A stretch of 64,000 bases of DNA. Source: Hordeum vulgare subsp. vulgare (Eukaryota > Streptophyta > Magnoliopsida > Poales > Poaceae). The position numbers and the translations under genes are program-made. The DNA is taken from contig NC_058522.1 in NCBI RefSeq assembly GCF_904849725.1, positions 460,104,844-460,168,843 of the forward strand, in the 5' to 3' direction. Under the pieces are notes generated by a model, which ran no database searches, was not told the origin of the DNA, and saw nothing but the letters and a program-made list of their open reading frames with translations. Below are positions 1 through 11,374 of this stretch, piece after piece (the first letter of the stretch is position 1; each line of letters opens with the position of its first letter).

Positions 1-768
1 AAGTACACATTGCTAAATAGGTATTAAGACCAAGTTATCTAAAAATACGATAATAGGCCAAAAATACCTAACATTGGGCATGTAACCAGAAATGATCTCT
101 CACATTTAAACAAACTTCTAGGGTAACATAAATATGAAACTACAATCTACCTCTCTAAAACTGAACACACTTTCCCCTTCAAAAACACGCTCGCTCATTC
201 AATTTTAACCGACACATGTGAAAACGTTTGGATAACACTTCCACAAACTAACACCAGATTGAACTGGTTATGTAATGAGACCATGGCACAATCAATACAT
301 AGTTTTTTCAACAACTCATCTTTTACTTCCTACAATGTAAATTTAATAAATCAAAATAGAAGTGTGTGCATGTACGAGAAACGCTACTAAGTCTTGATCC
401 AGCATCGTGTGCTCCCTCAAATACGCTTCTAACTATGCATTAATACTAAATTCTCTAAAAATATGTGAAAAGCCCAATATATGAATAGAATTAGGCATTT
501 AACTAGAAATGATCTCTAACATTTAAAAAAATTATGGTCACAAAAATATGAAACTACATCATACCTCTCTCAAACCCAACATTCTTTCCCCTTCAGAAAC
601 ACGAACATTCATTCGATTTGTAAATACCATATGTGAAAACATTTGGATAACACTTTGAAATAGTAACACCAGATTGAAGTGGTCATGTAATGAGACCATG
701 GCACAATCAATGCCGGGTTTTTGTTTTTAACAACTCATTTTTCACATCCTACAATGTCAATATAATAG
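1..768. repeat. Diverged direct duplication, period about 415-420 bp
   Basis: Two AT-rich copies lie head to tail. Matching anchors are GAAATGATCTCT at 89 and 506, GAGACCATGGCACAATCAAT at 277 and 692, and CCTACAATGT near 328 and 748. The first copy may begin before the window. No reading frame is conserved between the copies, so the duplication looks non-coding. The second copy stops where the LTR at 769 begins. I do not recognise the family. Confidence 0.75.
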
Positions 769-2451
769 TGTTGGGGAACATTACATGGGAAACAAAAAAA
801 TTCCTACGCTCACCAAGATCAGTCTAGGAGATGCACATCTAAGAGTGGAGAGATTGTATCTACATACCCTTGTAGATTGCTTAGCGGAAGGGTTAAGGAA
901 CGCGGTTGATTTAGTCGAATGTCTTCACGATCTGTCCCGCGAACTCCCGATCAAGCGCCGAACCGAAGGCACCTCCGCCTTCAAAACACATACAGCTTGA
1001 TGACGCCTTAATCTCCTCTATCCAATGAGCGATGGTGAAGTAGCAGCCCAAGTCCTCTGGAAGCACGACGGCGTGGTGAGGTTGTGGTGGTGACAACCGA
1101 GTAGGGCTTCGTCGCGCGAGTATCAAAGGAGAAGAACTACAAGGGAGAGGAGGAGCAGCGTCGTAGCACGTTGTGGTGCAGCTGCCCTCTCTTTCCCTTT
1201 CAATATATAGGGGGAGGAGGGGAGGGCGCCCTAGTGTTCCCCTAGGGGCTGACGGCCAAGGATGAGGTGGCTAGGGCTGGTGGCCTCTCCCCAAGGCGCC
1301 TTGCCTCTCAAGTTAGGGGTGGTCGGCGGCCCTTGGGGGTGTGGCCACCTCCTTGGCCCATGAGGCCCCCCAACACTTGTCGGGGCCCCCCGAAACTCCT
1401 TTTGGCACTCCGTCGATTCCCCGGTATGCCCCGGAACACTTCCAGACTTTGATGCCCTTCATCCTATATATCAATCTTCACCTCCGTACTATTCCGGAGT
1501 TCTTCGTCACGTCCGGGATCTCATCTAGGACTCCGAACAACCTTCAGTCACCAACATAATAACTCGACTATGCTTATATCGTCACCAAACGTTAATTGTG
1601 TAGACCCTGCGGGTTTGAGAACTATGTAGACATGATCGAGACACCTCTACGGTCCATAACCAATAGCGGGACATCAATGTCCATATTGGTTCCTACATAT
1701 TCTACGAAGATCTTTATTAGTCGAACATCAGTGTCAAGGATTCAATTAATCCCGTATGTAGTTCCCTTTGTTCATCGATATGTTACTTGCCCGAGATGTG
1801 ATCGTCAGTATCTCCATACCTAGTTCAATCTCGTTACTGGCAAGTCTCTTTACTCGTTCTGTAAAACAAGATCTCGTGGCTAACCCTTTAGTCACATTGC
1901 TTGCAAGCTCATTGTGATGTTGTATTACTGGGTGGGTCCTGAGATACCTCTGCGTCACATGGAGTAACAAATCCCAGTCTTTATCCATGCTAACTCAATA
2001 GACAACCTCGGAGATACCCGTAGAGCATCTTTATGGTCACCTAGTTATGTTGCGACGTTTGATACACAAGAGTTACTCCTCCAATGTCAGTGAGTTGCAT
2101 GATCTCATGGTTATAGGAATAGATACTTGACATGCATAAAACTATAGCAATAAACTGACACGGTCATCTGTTACATTCATAGTTTCGGTCTTGTCCATCA
2201 CATCATTCTCCTAATGATGTGATCCCGTTATCAAATGACAACTCATGTCTATGGCCAGGAAACCTTGACCATCTTTGATCAATGAGCTAGTCCATTACAG
2301 CCTCACTAGGGATACAGTGTTGTCTATGTACCCACACATGTATTTGAGTCTCCAATCATATCAATTCTAGCATGGATAATAAACGATTATCATGAACAAG
2401 GAAATATAATAATAACCATTTCATTATTGCCTCTAGGGGATATTTCCAACA
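769..2451 (-). mobile_element. Ty1/copia LTR (Angela/WIS/BARE-like), probably solo
   Basis: On the plus strand it opens TGTTGGGGAAC and closes TTTCCAACA, so read on the minus strand it has the usual TG...CA ends. It matches the LTR at 56346-58095 over essentially its full length, including the shared plus-strand segments GGGAAACAAAAA near the start and GGGCGCCCTAG. An ATATATAG TATA-like site lies near 1204. No gag, pol, PBS or PPT adjoins either end, which fits a solo LTR. The flanking pentamers AATAG and TTAGT do not match, so the TSD is decayed or one edge has been lost. Short frames inside it are not genes. Confidence 0.85.
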
Positions 2452-2779
2452 TTAGTTGGTACACAAACATAAATATTACATAACTAGAATGGGGAAATCA
2501 TACTGCACTGCCAACTGAACATATTACCCCCTTTCCAAAAGTAATAATTCATACAAAGACAAAAAAAAGTATCATCAAAGGTAGGAAATAGGGCATTTAC
2601 TTCACTCTCCTATATATACCACATCAAGGCGTGATATCACTGCCAACAAAGAGATCAAACGAGACTTACCCACATATATGCATACAAAAAGCCTTGTTAC
2701 ACACAAATAACAATAGATAGTGATACATAAACACTAGACCGATGACAAGATAACTTATGACACATCATTAAAGTAAAAA
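2452..2779. other. No recognised feature
   Basis: AT-rich single-copy-looking sequence between an LTR and a fragmented repeat. I see no convincing reading frame or terminal repeat. Confidence 0.5.
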
Positions 2780-3262
2780 ATGCCTTTCCATGACTGAGCC
2801 CAATGGTAGGATTTCCTCGCCTCCCGGTGGTGACATCATCGATCTGTCTTGTCTCCTTTGACCTTAGAGCCATGAAGGCACAGTTGGTCTTGACCTTTGT
2901 TTTAAGTTTTTTATAGTTTGTTTAGGGTTTGGGCACTTCTCAGGAAGACGGTGTGATGGAGAATGGAATAAGGTTTTCCACGCGTAGCCTCATTCATGTG
3001 GGGTGCATCTACCATCATCAGAGGGCGTGTCAAGGTGTGTCTCCCGCAGATCTCGCGAGCTCATTCGTCTGTGTTCGTGTGTTTGCAGGTTGGATCCTTC
3101 CTATTTACATTTCTGTCCATTAACACTAGTTCTTGTTCTGGTGTGTTGGTCCTTCTAGGCTTTAGCACGACAACTTCACAACTATTTGCTACAATTTTTT
3201 TGTCCATATCCGATGAGGGAGGGGCAATGATGGTTGCGCGCATTTTACTTGCTTTAGTGCTT
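2780..3262 (+). other. Unclassified repeat remnant, left half, split by a LINE
   Basis: This moderately GC-rich stretch ends ACTTGCTTTAGTGCTT (3247-3262). The same 16 bases, with one change, resume at 4850-4865 and continue ATAATCATCGCTAG, so the two parts were one sequence before the LINE inserted. It reads like a dispersed Triticeae repeat, with a run of phrases such as GGTTGGATCC and GGCTTTAGCACGACAACTTC, but I cannot name the family. The overlapping 60-96 residue frames show no known domain. Confidence 0.45.
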
Positions 3263-3499
3263 TTTTTGAAACCTCTCACCGTATAACAAAATGTTCTACG
3301 ACATTATTTATGTATGAATTACTAAAGTAAATACAAATCTAGATGGTCACAATTAACCAATTCCAGTTCTAGGAAAAAACATTATATTACAAATTATTAT
3401 CTATCCAACTTGTGAAACTGTCCAAGTGTTTCTCTTTGATCTTGAACCTTAGAAGCTTAAGATCTTGTCTAAGAAAATATCTCCAACCTTGCACTCTTT

Positions 3500-3858
3500 G
3501 AATATGTCCCCCTAAAGACTATGTTATTTCTTTGAATCCATATATTCCAACATCCCAAGATGATGATTTCTATTGCATATTGCTTTGGTAGTTGTTGTCT
3601 GGCCAATGTGGTATCTTCATAAACAGAAGTTCATGTTTGTGTATTTGTGAGAATTGGGTTGCATCAGTCTTGAGCAAAGTTGCAGTCCCAAATAAGATGC
3701 ATGGTTGTTTCTTCTACCCTTTGGTTGCAATTCGTACAATGTGGATTATGAAGTTGCATTCCTTTTCTTAAGAGAACCCGTCTGGTATTGATTCTACAAT
3801 GTGCAACCAGCCAAAAGAATATTTTCTGCCTTAGTGTGCTAGAACTACCCCAAATCAT
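3500..3858 (-). pseudogene. LINE zf-RVT (zinc-binding) C-terminal region
   Basis: The minus strand encodes the terminal zinc-finger-like region of plant LINE ORF2. It shows KIFFWLVAHCRINTR, then a Cys-x2-Cys...His...Cys arrangement (CTNC, EETTMHLIWDC). Past a break, it continues in another frame as CWNIWIQRNNIVF at about 3565-3525, the usual WxxWxxRN-type block near the ORF2 end. It lies directly downstream of the RT fragment in the same LINE, separated by frame breaks. Confidence 0.8.
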
Positions 3859-4269
3859 TTTAAAGATAGGGTACTCCTCCTTCTTTTTGTAAAAGTTGGT
3901 GGTAAATGTGCATGGATGAAAACTTGTTTATCATACCAAAACAGCTTCATTTGTCTAGTTGGTGTGGCTGCAATGTTGGGATTACATTATCTAGCTGGAT
4001 GAATTGATCATATGCTTCATTAGACAATGGGAGGTGGAATTGTGTTATCCAGTCTTGGCTTGTACATAATTTTTAATTGATTGCTAGTTATCTTGAGCAA
4101 AAGAGTGTAGCTCAGGGATTTTTGCAGCAATTTTTCATGTGTTCATTTGTCTTTCCAGAAATGAATTGTTTCTCCTGAGCGAGGAGTGTGGTTGTATAAG
4201 GTCTTGAACTCTTGTATGATCTTAACATGGTCTTTCTACCAAAAATATCCCACTGGGTTTTCCATGTGA

Positions 4270-4842
4270 TTAGTGGAATGATAGTATTTCCCCAAAATTA
4301 GATTGACCCAGGCGATGTTTGTCTTGTTCAAGAATTTTTATATGTTTATCATGGGTAGGTCTGTTATGTGGAGCGATGTTCAAAATTCTGAGTCCTCCTT
4401 GCGCATTTGGTTTACATACTTTTGACCATGCAATCAAAGTAGTACCTCTATCTTCCATTCCGAACTTCCTCCATAAGAAGTTTCTCACATATTTGTTGAC
4501 TTGTTCAATTACCCCAACTCGTAGTGCTAAAGTGCTCATATAAAAAATTGCAAGAGCAGGAAATAGAGACTTGATTAAAAGAATTCTACAATCATATGAG
4601 AGCATGGTTGAGAATCCACGGAGTGTTCTGACAATTTTTTGCATCATTGGACTCAAATCTTCAATTTTTGGCTTGTTAGTTCCCATTGGAAGTCCGCGAT
4701 ATCTGAAAGGCATTTCTCCTTGTTTGCAACCTAGAATGTTTAATAATGCCTTGGTTTGTTGATTAGTTACATTGATTGGGACTAAGAATGACTTGTTAAA
4801 GTTGATTTTTAGCCAAGTGAAATCTGAGTAAAACTGCAACAC
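4270..4842 (-). pseudogene. LINE reverse transcriptase, C-terminal part
   Basis: A 190-residue frame that is the C-terminal half of a plant LINE ORF2 reverse transcriptase. Visible marks are the early FRYRGLPMG motif, the long helical stretch through RTLRGFSTMLSYDCRILLIKS, the NFLWRK motif, and a WSKVCKPNAQGGLRILNI segment typical of this family just after the RT. The catalytic YADD-type motif is missing because the element is truncated upstream of it. Coding similarity extends upstream of the Met to the truncation point at about 4849, so the ATG is not a real start. Downstream the frame is lost before the zf-RVT segment. It cannot encode an active enzyme. Confidence 0.85.
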
Positions 4843-4865
4843 ATTTTTGACTTGCTCTAGTGCTT

Positions 4866-5339
4866 ATAATCATCGCTAGCTGATTTACTCACATGGATTA
4901 GTAACTACAGAGCGGTTGATTTCAACTTCTTTCCCTCCGCGCCGAGTCAATCCCTCGCAAACATGAAGAAGTATCAAGACTAAGAGATGGGGGATTCATT
5001 ACAACCCTAGCAAAACAACCAAGAGATAGGGGACTCGTTGTGCATATCACGAACTTACATCACAAAACATTTCGATCCACGTTGTAGCTCAAAAAAGCTA
5101 TCAAACTAGTCGATTGGAACACGACTAGAGAGCATGAATGGAGGAGAAAGGAAGAAGAAGACGACGATATATTTTCCATACCACTCGTGCATGGAGGAGG
5201 AGGATTCTATGGCATAATGTGAAAGGAATAGATGGGGAAAAGTGCCTCTAATGAGGAGAGAGAAGACTAAGAACGAATTGAATGGAAGAGAAGGGAGAAA
5301 AAAGCTCACGCGAAAAGAGTCTCGCCGAGTAAGCTTGAC
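4866..5339. other. Right half of the split repeat, then unassigned sequence
   Basis: The first 35-40 bases complete the repeat interrupted at 3262. The rest has purine-rich stretches and short frames on both strands (for example a Lys/Arg-rich frame from 5242) that look like composition, not coding. No terminal repeats found. Confidence 0.4.
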
Positions 5340-6240
5340 GTTGGATAGTGATACATGGGACCAGCTATTTCGCGACATGCGTGATAGAGAACGAGCATAT
5401 GTGCACCCCCTCCCTCGTGCATGCTTTTGGACCGGCTCATAAGGGGGGCTTCTCCATCTTTTTCCCTAACGTTTGTTCAGCTTTTTCAACTAACAAATCT
5501 TTAAGCTTAAGAACAAAATTAAAAAATCTTCATGAATCTTAAAAATGATCTCGAATTCAAAAAAATGTTCTCAAATTTGAAATGTTAGAGAATTCAAAAA
5601 AATCATGATTTTGAAATCAATATTCCGGAATTAATAATGATTTTGTATCTCAAAATATGACCATGAATTCAACACAAAGTCAGTTTATGATTTTGATAAA
5701 AAATGTTCATGAATATCAGGAAAAAAGGAGAATTTGTAACATTGTTCATGATTTTAAAAGCAAAATTATAATTTATAAAATGTTCATGAGTTGTGACAAG
5801 TATAGTTGATTCTAATGATTGTTCAAGATTTTTCAAATGTTCGTGAATTTGTAAAATAAATGTTCAGGATTTTATTTTATTTGAATATATGTAAGGAACT
5901 TGTTTGTGAACTTGAAAAAATTTGTGATTCTAGAAAATGTTTATGATTTAAATAAAATGTTAACAAAATCATACTATGTTTAGAAATTGCCGAACATGTT
6001 CATGATTTCAGAAATAAATCATGAATTTGAAAGATGATCGCAAAATAAAAAAGGAAAATAAATAAAGAAATTCATATTAACAAAATAATGAAACAAAAAA
6101 GGAAATATTTTTTTATGAAAATGGAAAAAGAAAAGAAAGAAAAACCTACTATGTACCAAAAGGGAGACCTCGGCTATTTGGGCCGGCTAAATTCACGTAG
6201 CAAGCAAGGGGGTGCATAGTTGTCGACCTACGTGATAAAT
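5340..6240. mobile_element. Non-autonomous DNA element with degenerate long inverted repeats
   Basis: The left edge (about 5340-5450, with ATGTGCACCCCCTCCCT and GGACCGGCTCA) is an imperfect inverted match of the right edge (about 6175-6240, with GGGCCGGCTAA and AAGCAAGGGGGTGCATA). The interior is AT-rich and built from loosely repeated AAAATGTTCATGA-like units. This layout is common among non-autonomous Mutator-like or fold-back elements in Triticeae. No TSD is clear, so the superfamily and exact ends are inferred. Confidence 0.5.
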
Positions 6241-6249
6241 ACCGAAATC

Positions 6250-7310
6250 ACCAGCTAAGGGATACCCCTTTGCAAAGGTCAAACCACCTTTTTGAGCACC
6301 ACGTGTAGCAACATGGGTGTTTTCCTTTATTTTTGTAGATTCGTTTTTTCAAAACGTTGTATCTCAACCATGCGTCCAAATGCTGAATTGTTTTCATCGT
6401 TGGATTTTTCACCTTGAGATCTTTAAAATTAGATCTCATGTTAATAGATTTTGACAAAAAATCATGAAGACAAGAATAAAATTAAAAAAATGGCAACCAA
6501 AATAGAGAGTTGAAGAAAAAACCGATGCTCGAAAGCATGATTCTGGGTTTCACTTTTTGTTTCTCTTTTCGAGAAGCACAAATTGTTTTTCCCGAGAAGC
6601 ACAACTATGCTTCTCATGGAAGGATATCTATGCTTCATGAGAAGCAAAACTATGCTTCTCGTGAAAGCACATATATTTTTCCTTTCCAAGAAAAACAATT
6701 ATGTTTTTCGTGAAAGAAAATTTGTACTACCTCCATTCCGGTTTATGAGTCCCCCTCATATTTAGGGTCATATTTTTACCTTGATTTTAACCAATAAAAT
6801 ATAAGTTATACATAACAAAAATATTATTGTAGACTATGTTCAAATATTAATCCAAGGATATAAACTTTTACGACATGCACTAATTTTTTTATTTAAATTT
6901 GTGATCAAAATTTGACACAAAATACGAGGAGGGTCAATAAACCAGGACGGAGGTGTACTTCTCATGGAAGCACAATGTATTCAAGAAAAAAAAAGGAAAA
7001 ATCTGCTTCTTACGGAAGCAAATCTTTACTTGTCATGAAAGCATCATTTGTGTTTCCTTTTGAGAAGCATATGTGCTTCCATGGAAAGCAAATATGTGTT
7101 TTTCATGGAAGTGCTTATCTTTTTGTTTTTCATGAAGCATAAATATGTTTTCAAATTTTTGTTTGATTCAAACATAGAAATAATCAGGCAAAATCCGAGA
7201 AGCCAAAAAAATGTAAAACCTCAAAACACGCAAGGAAATGAAAATCAAAATCGAGTGAAAGCGCCCAACATGGGTCATGTGGCGGATGCTAGGCGCTCCG
7301 GGGACAGAGC
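6250..7310. mobile_element. Probable non-autonomous Mutator-like element with GAAGCAC-type interior
   Basis: The left flank carries the string TAGATCTCATGTTAATAG beside TTTTCATCGTTGGATTTTTCACC, which recurs at ends of long-TIR elements of this group. The right flank has AAGCGCCCAACATGGGTCATGT, a degenerate inverted partner of the left GAGCACCACGTGTAGCAACATGG. The interior is a loose array of self-complementary AGAAGCACAA...TTGTGCTTCTC units (6540-7140), interrupted by a Stowaway MITE. Frames in the interior are products of the array. Ends are approximate and no TSD was found. Confidence 0.45.
6727..6955. mobile_element. Stowaway-type (Tc1/mariner) MITE
   Basis: Terminal inverted repeats CTACCTCCATTCCGGTTTAT and, reverse-complemented from the right, CACCTCCGTCCTGGTTTAT. 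TA dinucleotides flank both ends (6725-6726 and 6956-6957). The 229-bp size, AT-rich interior and CTCC(C/A)TCCG-like ends fit Stowaway. It is inserted in the GAAGCAC array of the surrounding element. Confidence 0.85.
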
Positions 7311-7798
7311 CATGCCGGCAGCATACCTGGGGATGCTTTAAGAAACCTCCTTTGATTTGGACCTCGCATCACGGGTAATTCCTACAATCAGCAAAGAAGT
7401 TCGGCCTCATGCCTGGGACCTGTTTCCCCTGGTGTGCAGTACTTGACTCGCTCGTGTGCCAATGAAATGACCCTTGCGGGGCTTCCAGCAAGGGGTAGCC
7501 TTTGGATAGTTGCGCTTGATAAATAAGAACCTCTGTGCTAAATGTCGCAGAAAGCAAGATATAGCATCGGCTCAATGTAAGGACTCAGCCCATCCTGGTC
7601 TGAGGAAACAAAATTGGGCCTTGTTCCTAGTCTGAGCTGTCATAACTATGTTTACCTATGACTTAAAACTAGAGGTCACCCGGCATCGGAATTTGTTGAT
7701 GAAATTTAGGTTGATAACATGAGAACCAGAATTAAAAATACATAAGATTTGCTACATTTCATTATGTATAATAACAATATTCATGCATGATTGCATGG
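7311..7798. other. No recognised feature
   Basis: Average-composition sequence with no long frame and no repeat partner in the window. It could be a remnant of an older element. Confidence 0.4.
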
Positions 7799-7801
7799 TA
7801 A

Positions 7802-8793
7802 GGGTATCTCTAACGCTGATTCTCAAACCGTTTATATACATTCGGACAGTGGAAGCCATCCAAGACGGGCCTACATCCGTACATCGGTCCGCCGAGTGGT
7901 TCGGGCGTGTTTTTTCATAAATTGGAGACAAACTAGGGGGCTTTGCATGCGTCCTGACAACACCCATACCCGCTTCTGAACGTCCTAACCCAACGAAAAT
8001 CCTCCTCCCTCGCTTGCGTGCATTCCCACGCTACGTCAGCTGCCCGCATTCATGTTGTTATGGAGCTGACTCTCAACATTGAAGCCGGCCTTGAGCGGAA
8101 GCAGGCTCTCAGTAGCTCTGACATCTAAGCTGCACGCCGTCCGAGGGCGACGCCTGCTGCATCCCCGGCTGAACACGCCTCCTCGCCTCATTGAAACACA
8201 TCTATTAAACATGCGCGTGTGCTGATAAACCTACTCCGACCACATGTACATTCATCAGCAGCCGACGTTAAACACAATGCTGGGCAATCACCTCACACTC
8301 GCTCGCTATTGAAAGGAGGGCAAACGGAGGGCAAGAATTGTACCACTCCTCCACTCCTCATTTCCTTCTTTCACTATTTTTTTCACCCTTTCGACGGCAT
8401 CCAGTGAGCAATAGGAGCAGTTCTCCGGCATAAAAGTCGACTGGGTGGCTGCCGAGCCCGTTGGATATGAGCTAGGAAACTCACGGCTCCACCTCCTGCA
8501 CCTATCCCGATGGAGCAAGTTGTCGCTCCACACCGGCGTGTGGTTCAGCAATTTGTCGCTCCAAGCCAGCTCGTTTAGAAGTGGCGAGTTGCTTCTGTTA
8601 GGCACGCGAGGAAAATATGTCCAAAGAATAAATGTTTTTGTCCGGTTTGTAGCAAATTCTTCATGTTTGCATGAATTTTATCCGGTTAATTCAATAGTTG
8701 TCGAAATATATGCAGACAACGTTGAATGGCAGTCTCCGGCATCAGTTTCCGCGGATGCGTAAGGAAGTTTGTTGGCCGGTGTCGGAGATGCCT
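7802..8793. mobile_element. Harbinger-type non-autonomous element, about 1 kb
   Basis: The ends are GGGTATCTCTAACGC and, reverse-complemented, AGGCATCTCCGACACCGG, a variant of the GGGCATCTCCAACGC ends common in grass PIF/Harbinger elements. The 3-bp TSD TAA is present at 7799-7801 and 8794-8796. The interior holds short frames (for example 8445-8762) with no transposase domain. Confidence 0.7.
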
Positions 8794-8984
8794 TAAGGTG
8801 GGTCTTATCCTATTCATAATTGTATAATGCAGTGAAATGTTTGCATATTTAGATAAATAAGTTAGTGGGATAACTTTCTTAGGTATATAGAAGATATCCT
8901 TATAAAAATACATATAAGATAAGAAACATTTATGATTTCTGCGAAGAAATAATTTATGATTAACAATAGATGTCGATAACCACC

Positions 8985-10103
8985 ACACGTGTGACGGCAG
9001 AAACCCGCGACCACACGCCTCGTGACTACATATTGGGTCATGTCACCGCATGCATTTACAAGTGACAAAACTGATGATGCCATGAATTTTTCGTTTTTTT
9101 CAGTTTTCAAATTGTTTTATCTCTTAAGTAAAAATTCTGATTGAAAAAACATTTTCACCATTAAATCTGTTGCGACCAGATTTTTGAAACTACATCTCAT
9201 ATCGATATGTTTTCATGACTCTTTTTGTTAAAAGTTGCCATGTCTATTGCACATAAATTGCCACGGTAACTAAACTAAAGTTGCTATGATGTATTTCAAC
9301 TACTTTTTTCTGTGTTTAAAGTAATTTTGACATGCTATAAAAAATTAAGAAATTAAAATTGTCACGATGAATTACTAAAATTTGCCATGATCCATGAAAT
9401 AATTTTAACATGGTTCATAAGTAAAAATAATAATATAATGTCAATTACTTTAAAAATGCATGGTCAATTGCTTAAATTTGCCATCAACCATAAACTAAAA
9501 TTGACATGATGAATTACTTAAATTTTTCATGATACATGCACTAAAATTTGTCATGGTTCATACAAAAAAATATGTTTCATGTTCAAAATACTAGAATTAC
9601 GATGGTCAAAATACTAAAATTGTGATGATCTATAAACTCGATTTGTCATGATGAATTACTAAAAATTGTCACTATTCATGAATTAAATTTATCGTGGTTC
9701 ATTACTAAATTTTTTCATGATCAATTAATAAAAAATATCATGAAAAGTAGTTGAAATACAATTGTAGATTTGAATCTAGAACAAAAAGCTAGATGAAACA
9801 TGCAGTGCTAACTTTATTGTAAACGCTATGACAATTTTAGTGTAAACATCACGGCAACTTTTAACCTAAAAAAGATCGTCGAAACATATTAATATGGGAC
9901 CTAGTTTTAAAGATTGCGTCGAGACAGATTTAACGATGAAAAACAATTTTTAATTGGATTTTTTATTTAAAAGATAAAACTTATTTAAGTTTAAAAATTA
10001 AAAAGTTTTCGTTAATATCATATGTTTGATATAGCAAGATTGATGATTATGAAAATGTATGAACCATGTTGACGCATGTCACATGTGGGCGCGTCACCTT
10101 TTG
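8985..10103. mobile_element. Long-TIR non-autonomous element (Mutator-like/fold-back)
   Basis: About 240 bp at the left (ending TTAAAAGTTGCC near 9239) pairs with the reverse complement of the right (GGCAACTTTTAACC from 9850 on). Shared blocks include TTAAATCTGT(T/C)...GA and ATATGTTT(T/C)...GA. The middle (9240-9830) is a loose array of AAATTTGCCATGAT/CATGGTTCAT units. Ends are placed where inverted similarity fades at CACACGTGTGAC and GTCACATGTGGG. No TSD is clear. Confidence 0.55.
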
Positions 10104-10364
10104 CTCCCTCTGTTTTTCAAATATAAGTCTTTATAGAGACTTATTAGAGGATTGTATAAAAAAATCTACACTCTAAAATATGTCTATATATATTTGTATG
10201 TAGTCTTTTTATTAAATACTCCCTCCGTCCGAAAATACTTGTCCTAGAAATGTACAAAATGGATGTATCTATAACTAAAATAAATCTAGATACATCTATT
10301 TCTAGAACAAGTATTTCCGGACGGAGGAAGTATCTGAAAAGCTTATATTTAAAAACGAAGGTAG
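10104..10364. mobile_element. Stowaway MITE, outer copy (interrupted)
   Basis: The ends are CTCCCTCTGTTTTTCAAATA and, reverse-complemented, CTACCTTCGTTTTTAAATA, followed by TA (10365-10366). The left dinucleotide is TG, not TA, so that TSD copy is mutated. The interior contains the ACACTCTAAAATATGTCTAT block typical of this MITE type. A second Stowaway is inserted in its right half. Confidence 0.85.
10219..10330. mobile_element. Stowaway MITE, inner copy
   Basis: A 112-bp element with ends CTCCCTCCGTCCGAAAATAC and, reverse-complemented, CTTCCTCCGTCCGGAAATAC. TA flanks both ends (10217-10218 and 10331-10332). It interrupts the outer Stowaway, so it is the younger of the two. Confidence 0.92.
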
Positions 10365-10848
10365 TATGATGTTTTATAAACCACACACCGTAATGGGTTA
10401 TCCATGTCACTGTTTCTATCCCATGCTATCCTGCATACCCTAGTTGTCGATCCTATGCTGTACTGCATACTCGCGAGTGGCTGGAGTTGGCACACGGCGA
10501 CGCACTACCTGTGGTCAGTGCCTCGGTGGTCGTGTGGAGTCGGCGGCACGACCAAATCCATATCTCCTCCATCCGGCCACCATTTCGCAACGCCGAGAGC
10601 AGATGCGTGCAACTCCGGCTTCCAGTGTGTACACGCCATCTTCGATCCGAATCTCCTCCGGAATTTCAACGCGCGCCCGCACAGGTCGCCGGCGGTCGAG
10701 CTCGCCGCCGAAACAGGGAGTCCACGCCGCACTCGCAGCCACACATACATAACCTCCCCGCATCGGTCGAACGGCTGCAGTTATATGATGGACGGATAAA
10801 ACCTGACATTTTATCATTATCTGGATGAAAACACGGATATTTGAACTG
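10365..10848. other. GC-rich stretch with overlapping short frames, no gene recognised
   Basis: Frames of 80-130 residues overlap on both strands (10404-10828), as expected where GC-rich sequence has few stop codons. None shows a domain, a signal peptide or splice structure that I can support. It could be a captured gene fragment, because it lies between MITEs, but nothing confirms that. Confidence 0.35.
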
Positions 10849-10857
10849 GTTTTCGCA

Positions 10858-11374
10858 GAATTTTAATTTAAAAAGACCACTAGCCGAATATTACTGTTAA
10901 AAAAGACCACACGCGATACGAAATACGAGAAGAGACCCCCATTTTTCGTGACGGCAGACACGCGAGGTGACGCGTGGCACCTGCCGTCACGGGCCGAGAC
11001 GGCTGGGCCCCGCCGTCACCCGGCCGGGCAGGTGGCACCTGCCGCCAGCACTCGAGGCGGCAGGCTGCCCATGCTCGCGTACATGCATGCCTCAATCGCT
11101 GGCTGCCCATCACGGCCATGCATGCTCAAATTGTACGCCATGCACATCATCTGGCCGGTCGCCTCAAGCGCTGGCGGCAGATGCCACCTGCCCGGCCGGG
11201 CGCCTCGCCGGGTGGCAGCGGGGCCTAGCCGCCTCGGCCCGTGGCGGCAGGTGTCACGCGTCACCCGGCGCGCCTGCCGCCACGAAAAATGAAGGTCTCT
11301 TCTCGCATTTCATACCACATGGTTTTTTTTAACAATAACATTCGGCTAATGATTTTTTTTTTTGACAAAAATTC
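10858..11374. mobile_element. Mutator-type MITE, 517 bp, with perfect 9-bp TSD
   Basis: The 9-bp direct repeat GTTTTCGCA is exact at 10849-10857 and 11375-11383. The element begins GAATTTT and ends AAAATTC. Inverted arms of about 210-220 bp pair almost throughout, for example TAGCCGAATATTACTGTTAA on the left with TAGCCGAATGTTATTGTTAA on the reversed right, and GGCACCTGCCG-type blocks. Only about 80 bp separate the arms. A 9-bp TSD with long TIRs defines a Mutator-like element. It has no transposase, and the overlapping frames on both strands are TIR shadows. Confidence 0.93.

Larger units (their letters stand above)
3263..4849 (-). mobile_element. 5'-truncated LINE (L1-like non-LTR retrotransposon)
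   Basis: Read on the minus strand, the element starts inside the reverse transcriptase near 4849. It runs through the RT thumb and zf-RVT regions and ends with a short A tract (T5 on the plus strand at 3263-3267). It is flanked by a direct repeat, ACTTGCTTTAGTGCTT at 3247-3262 and ACTTGCTCTAGTGCTT at 4850-4865 (15 of 16 identical). A 5' truncation, a 3' A tract and a long TSD are the marks of target-primed reverse transcription. Only about 1.6 kb of the usual 5-6 kb remains, so it is dead on arrival. Confidence 0.88.

Noticed and set aside
2990..3290. A 96-residue frame with a hydrophobic stretch resembling a secreted or membrane protein
   Set aside because: It runs across the LINE target-site duplication into the LINE A tract, so its C-terminus is created by the insertion.
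10404..10828. Five overlapping frames of 80-131 residues that might be a host gene
   Set aside because: They lie on both strands of a GC-rich segment without domains, splice structure or a clear start context. I list the stretch only as unassigned.
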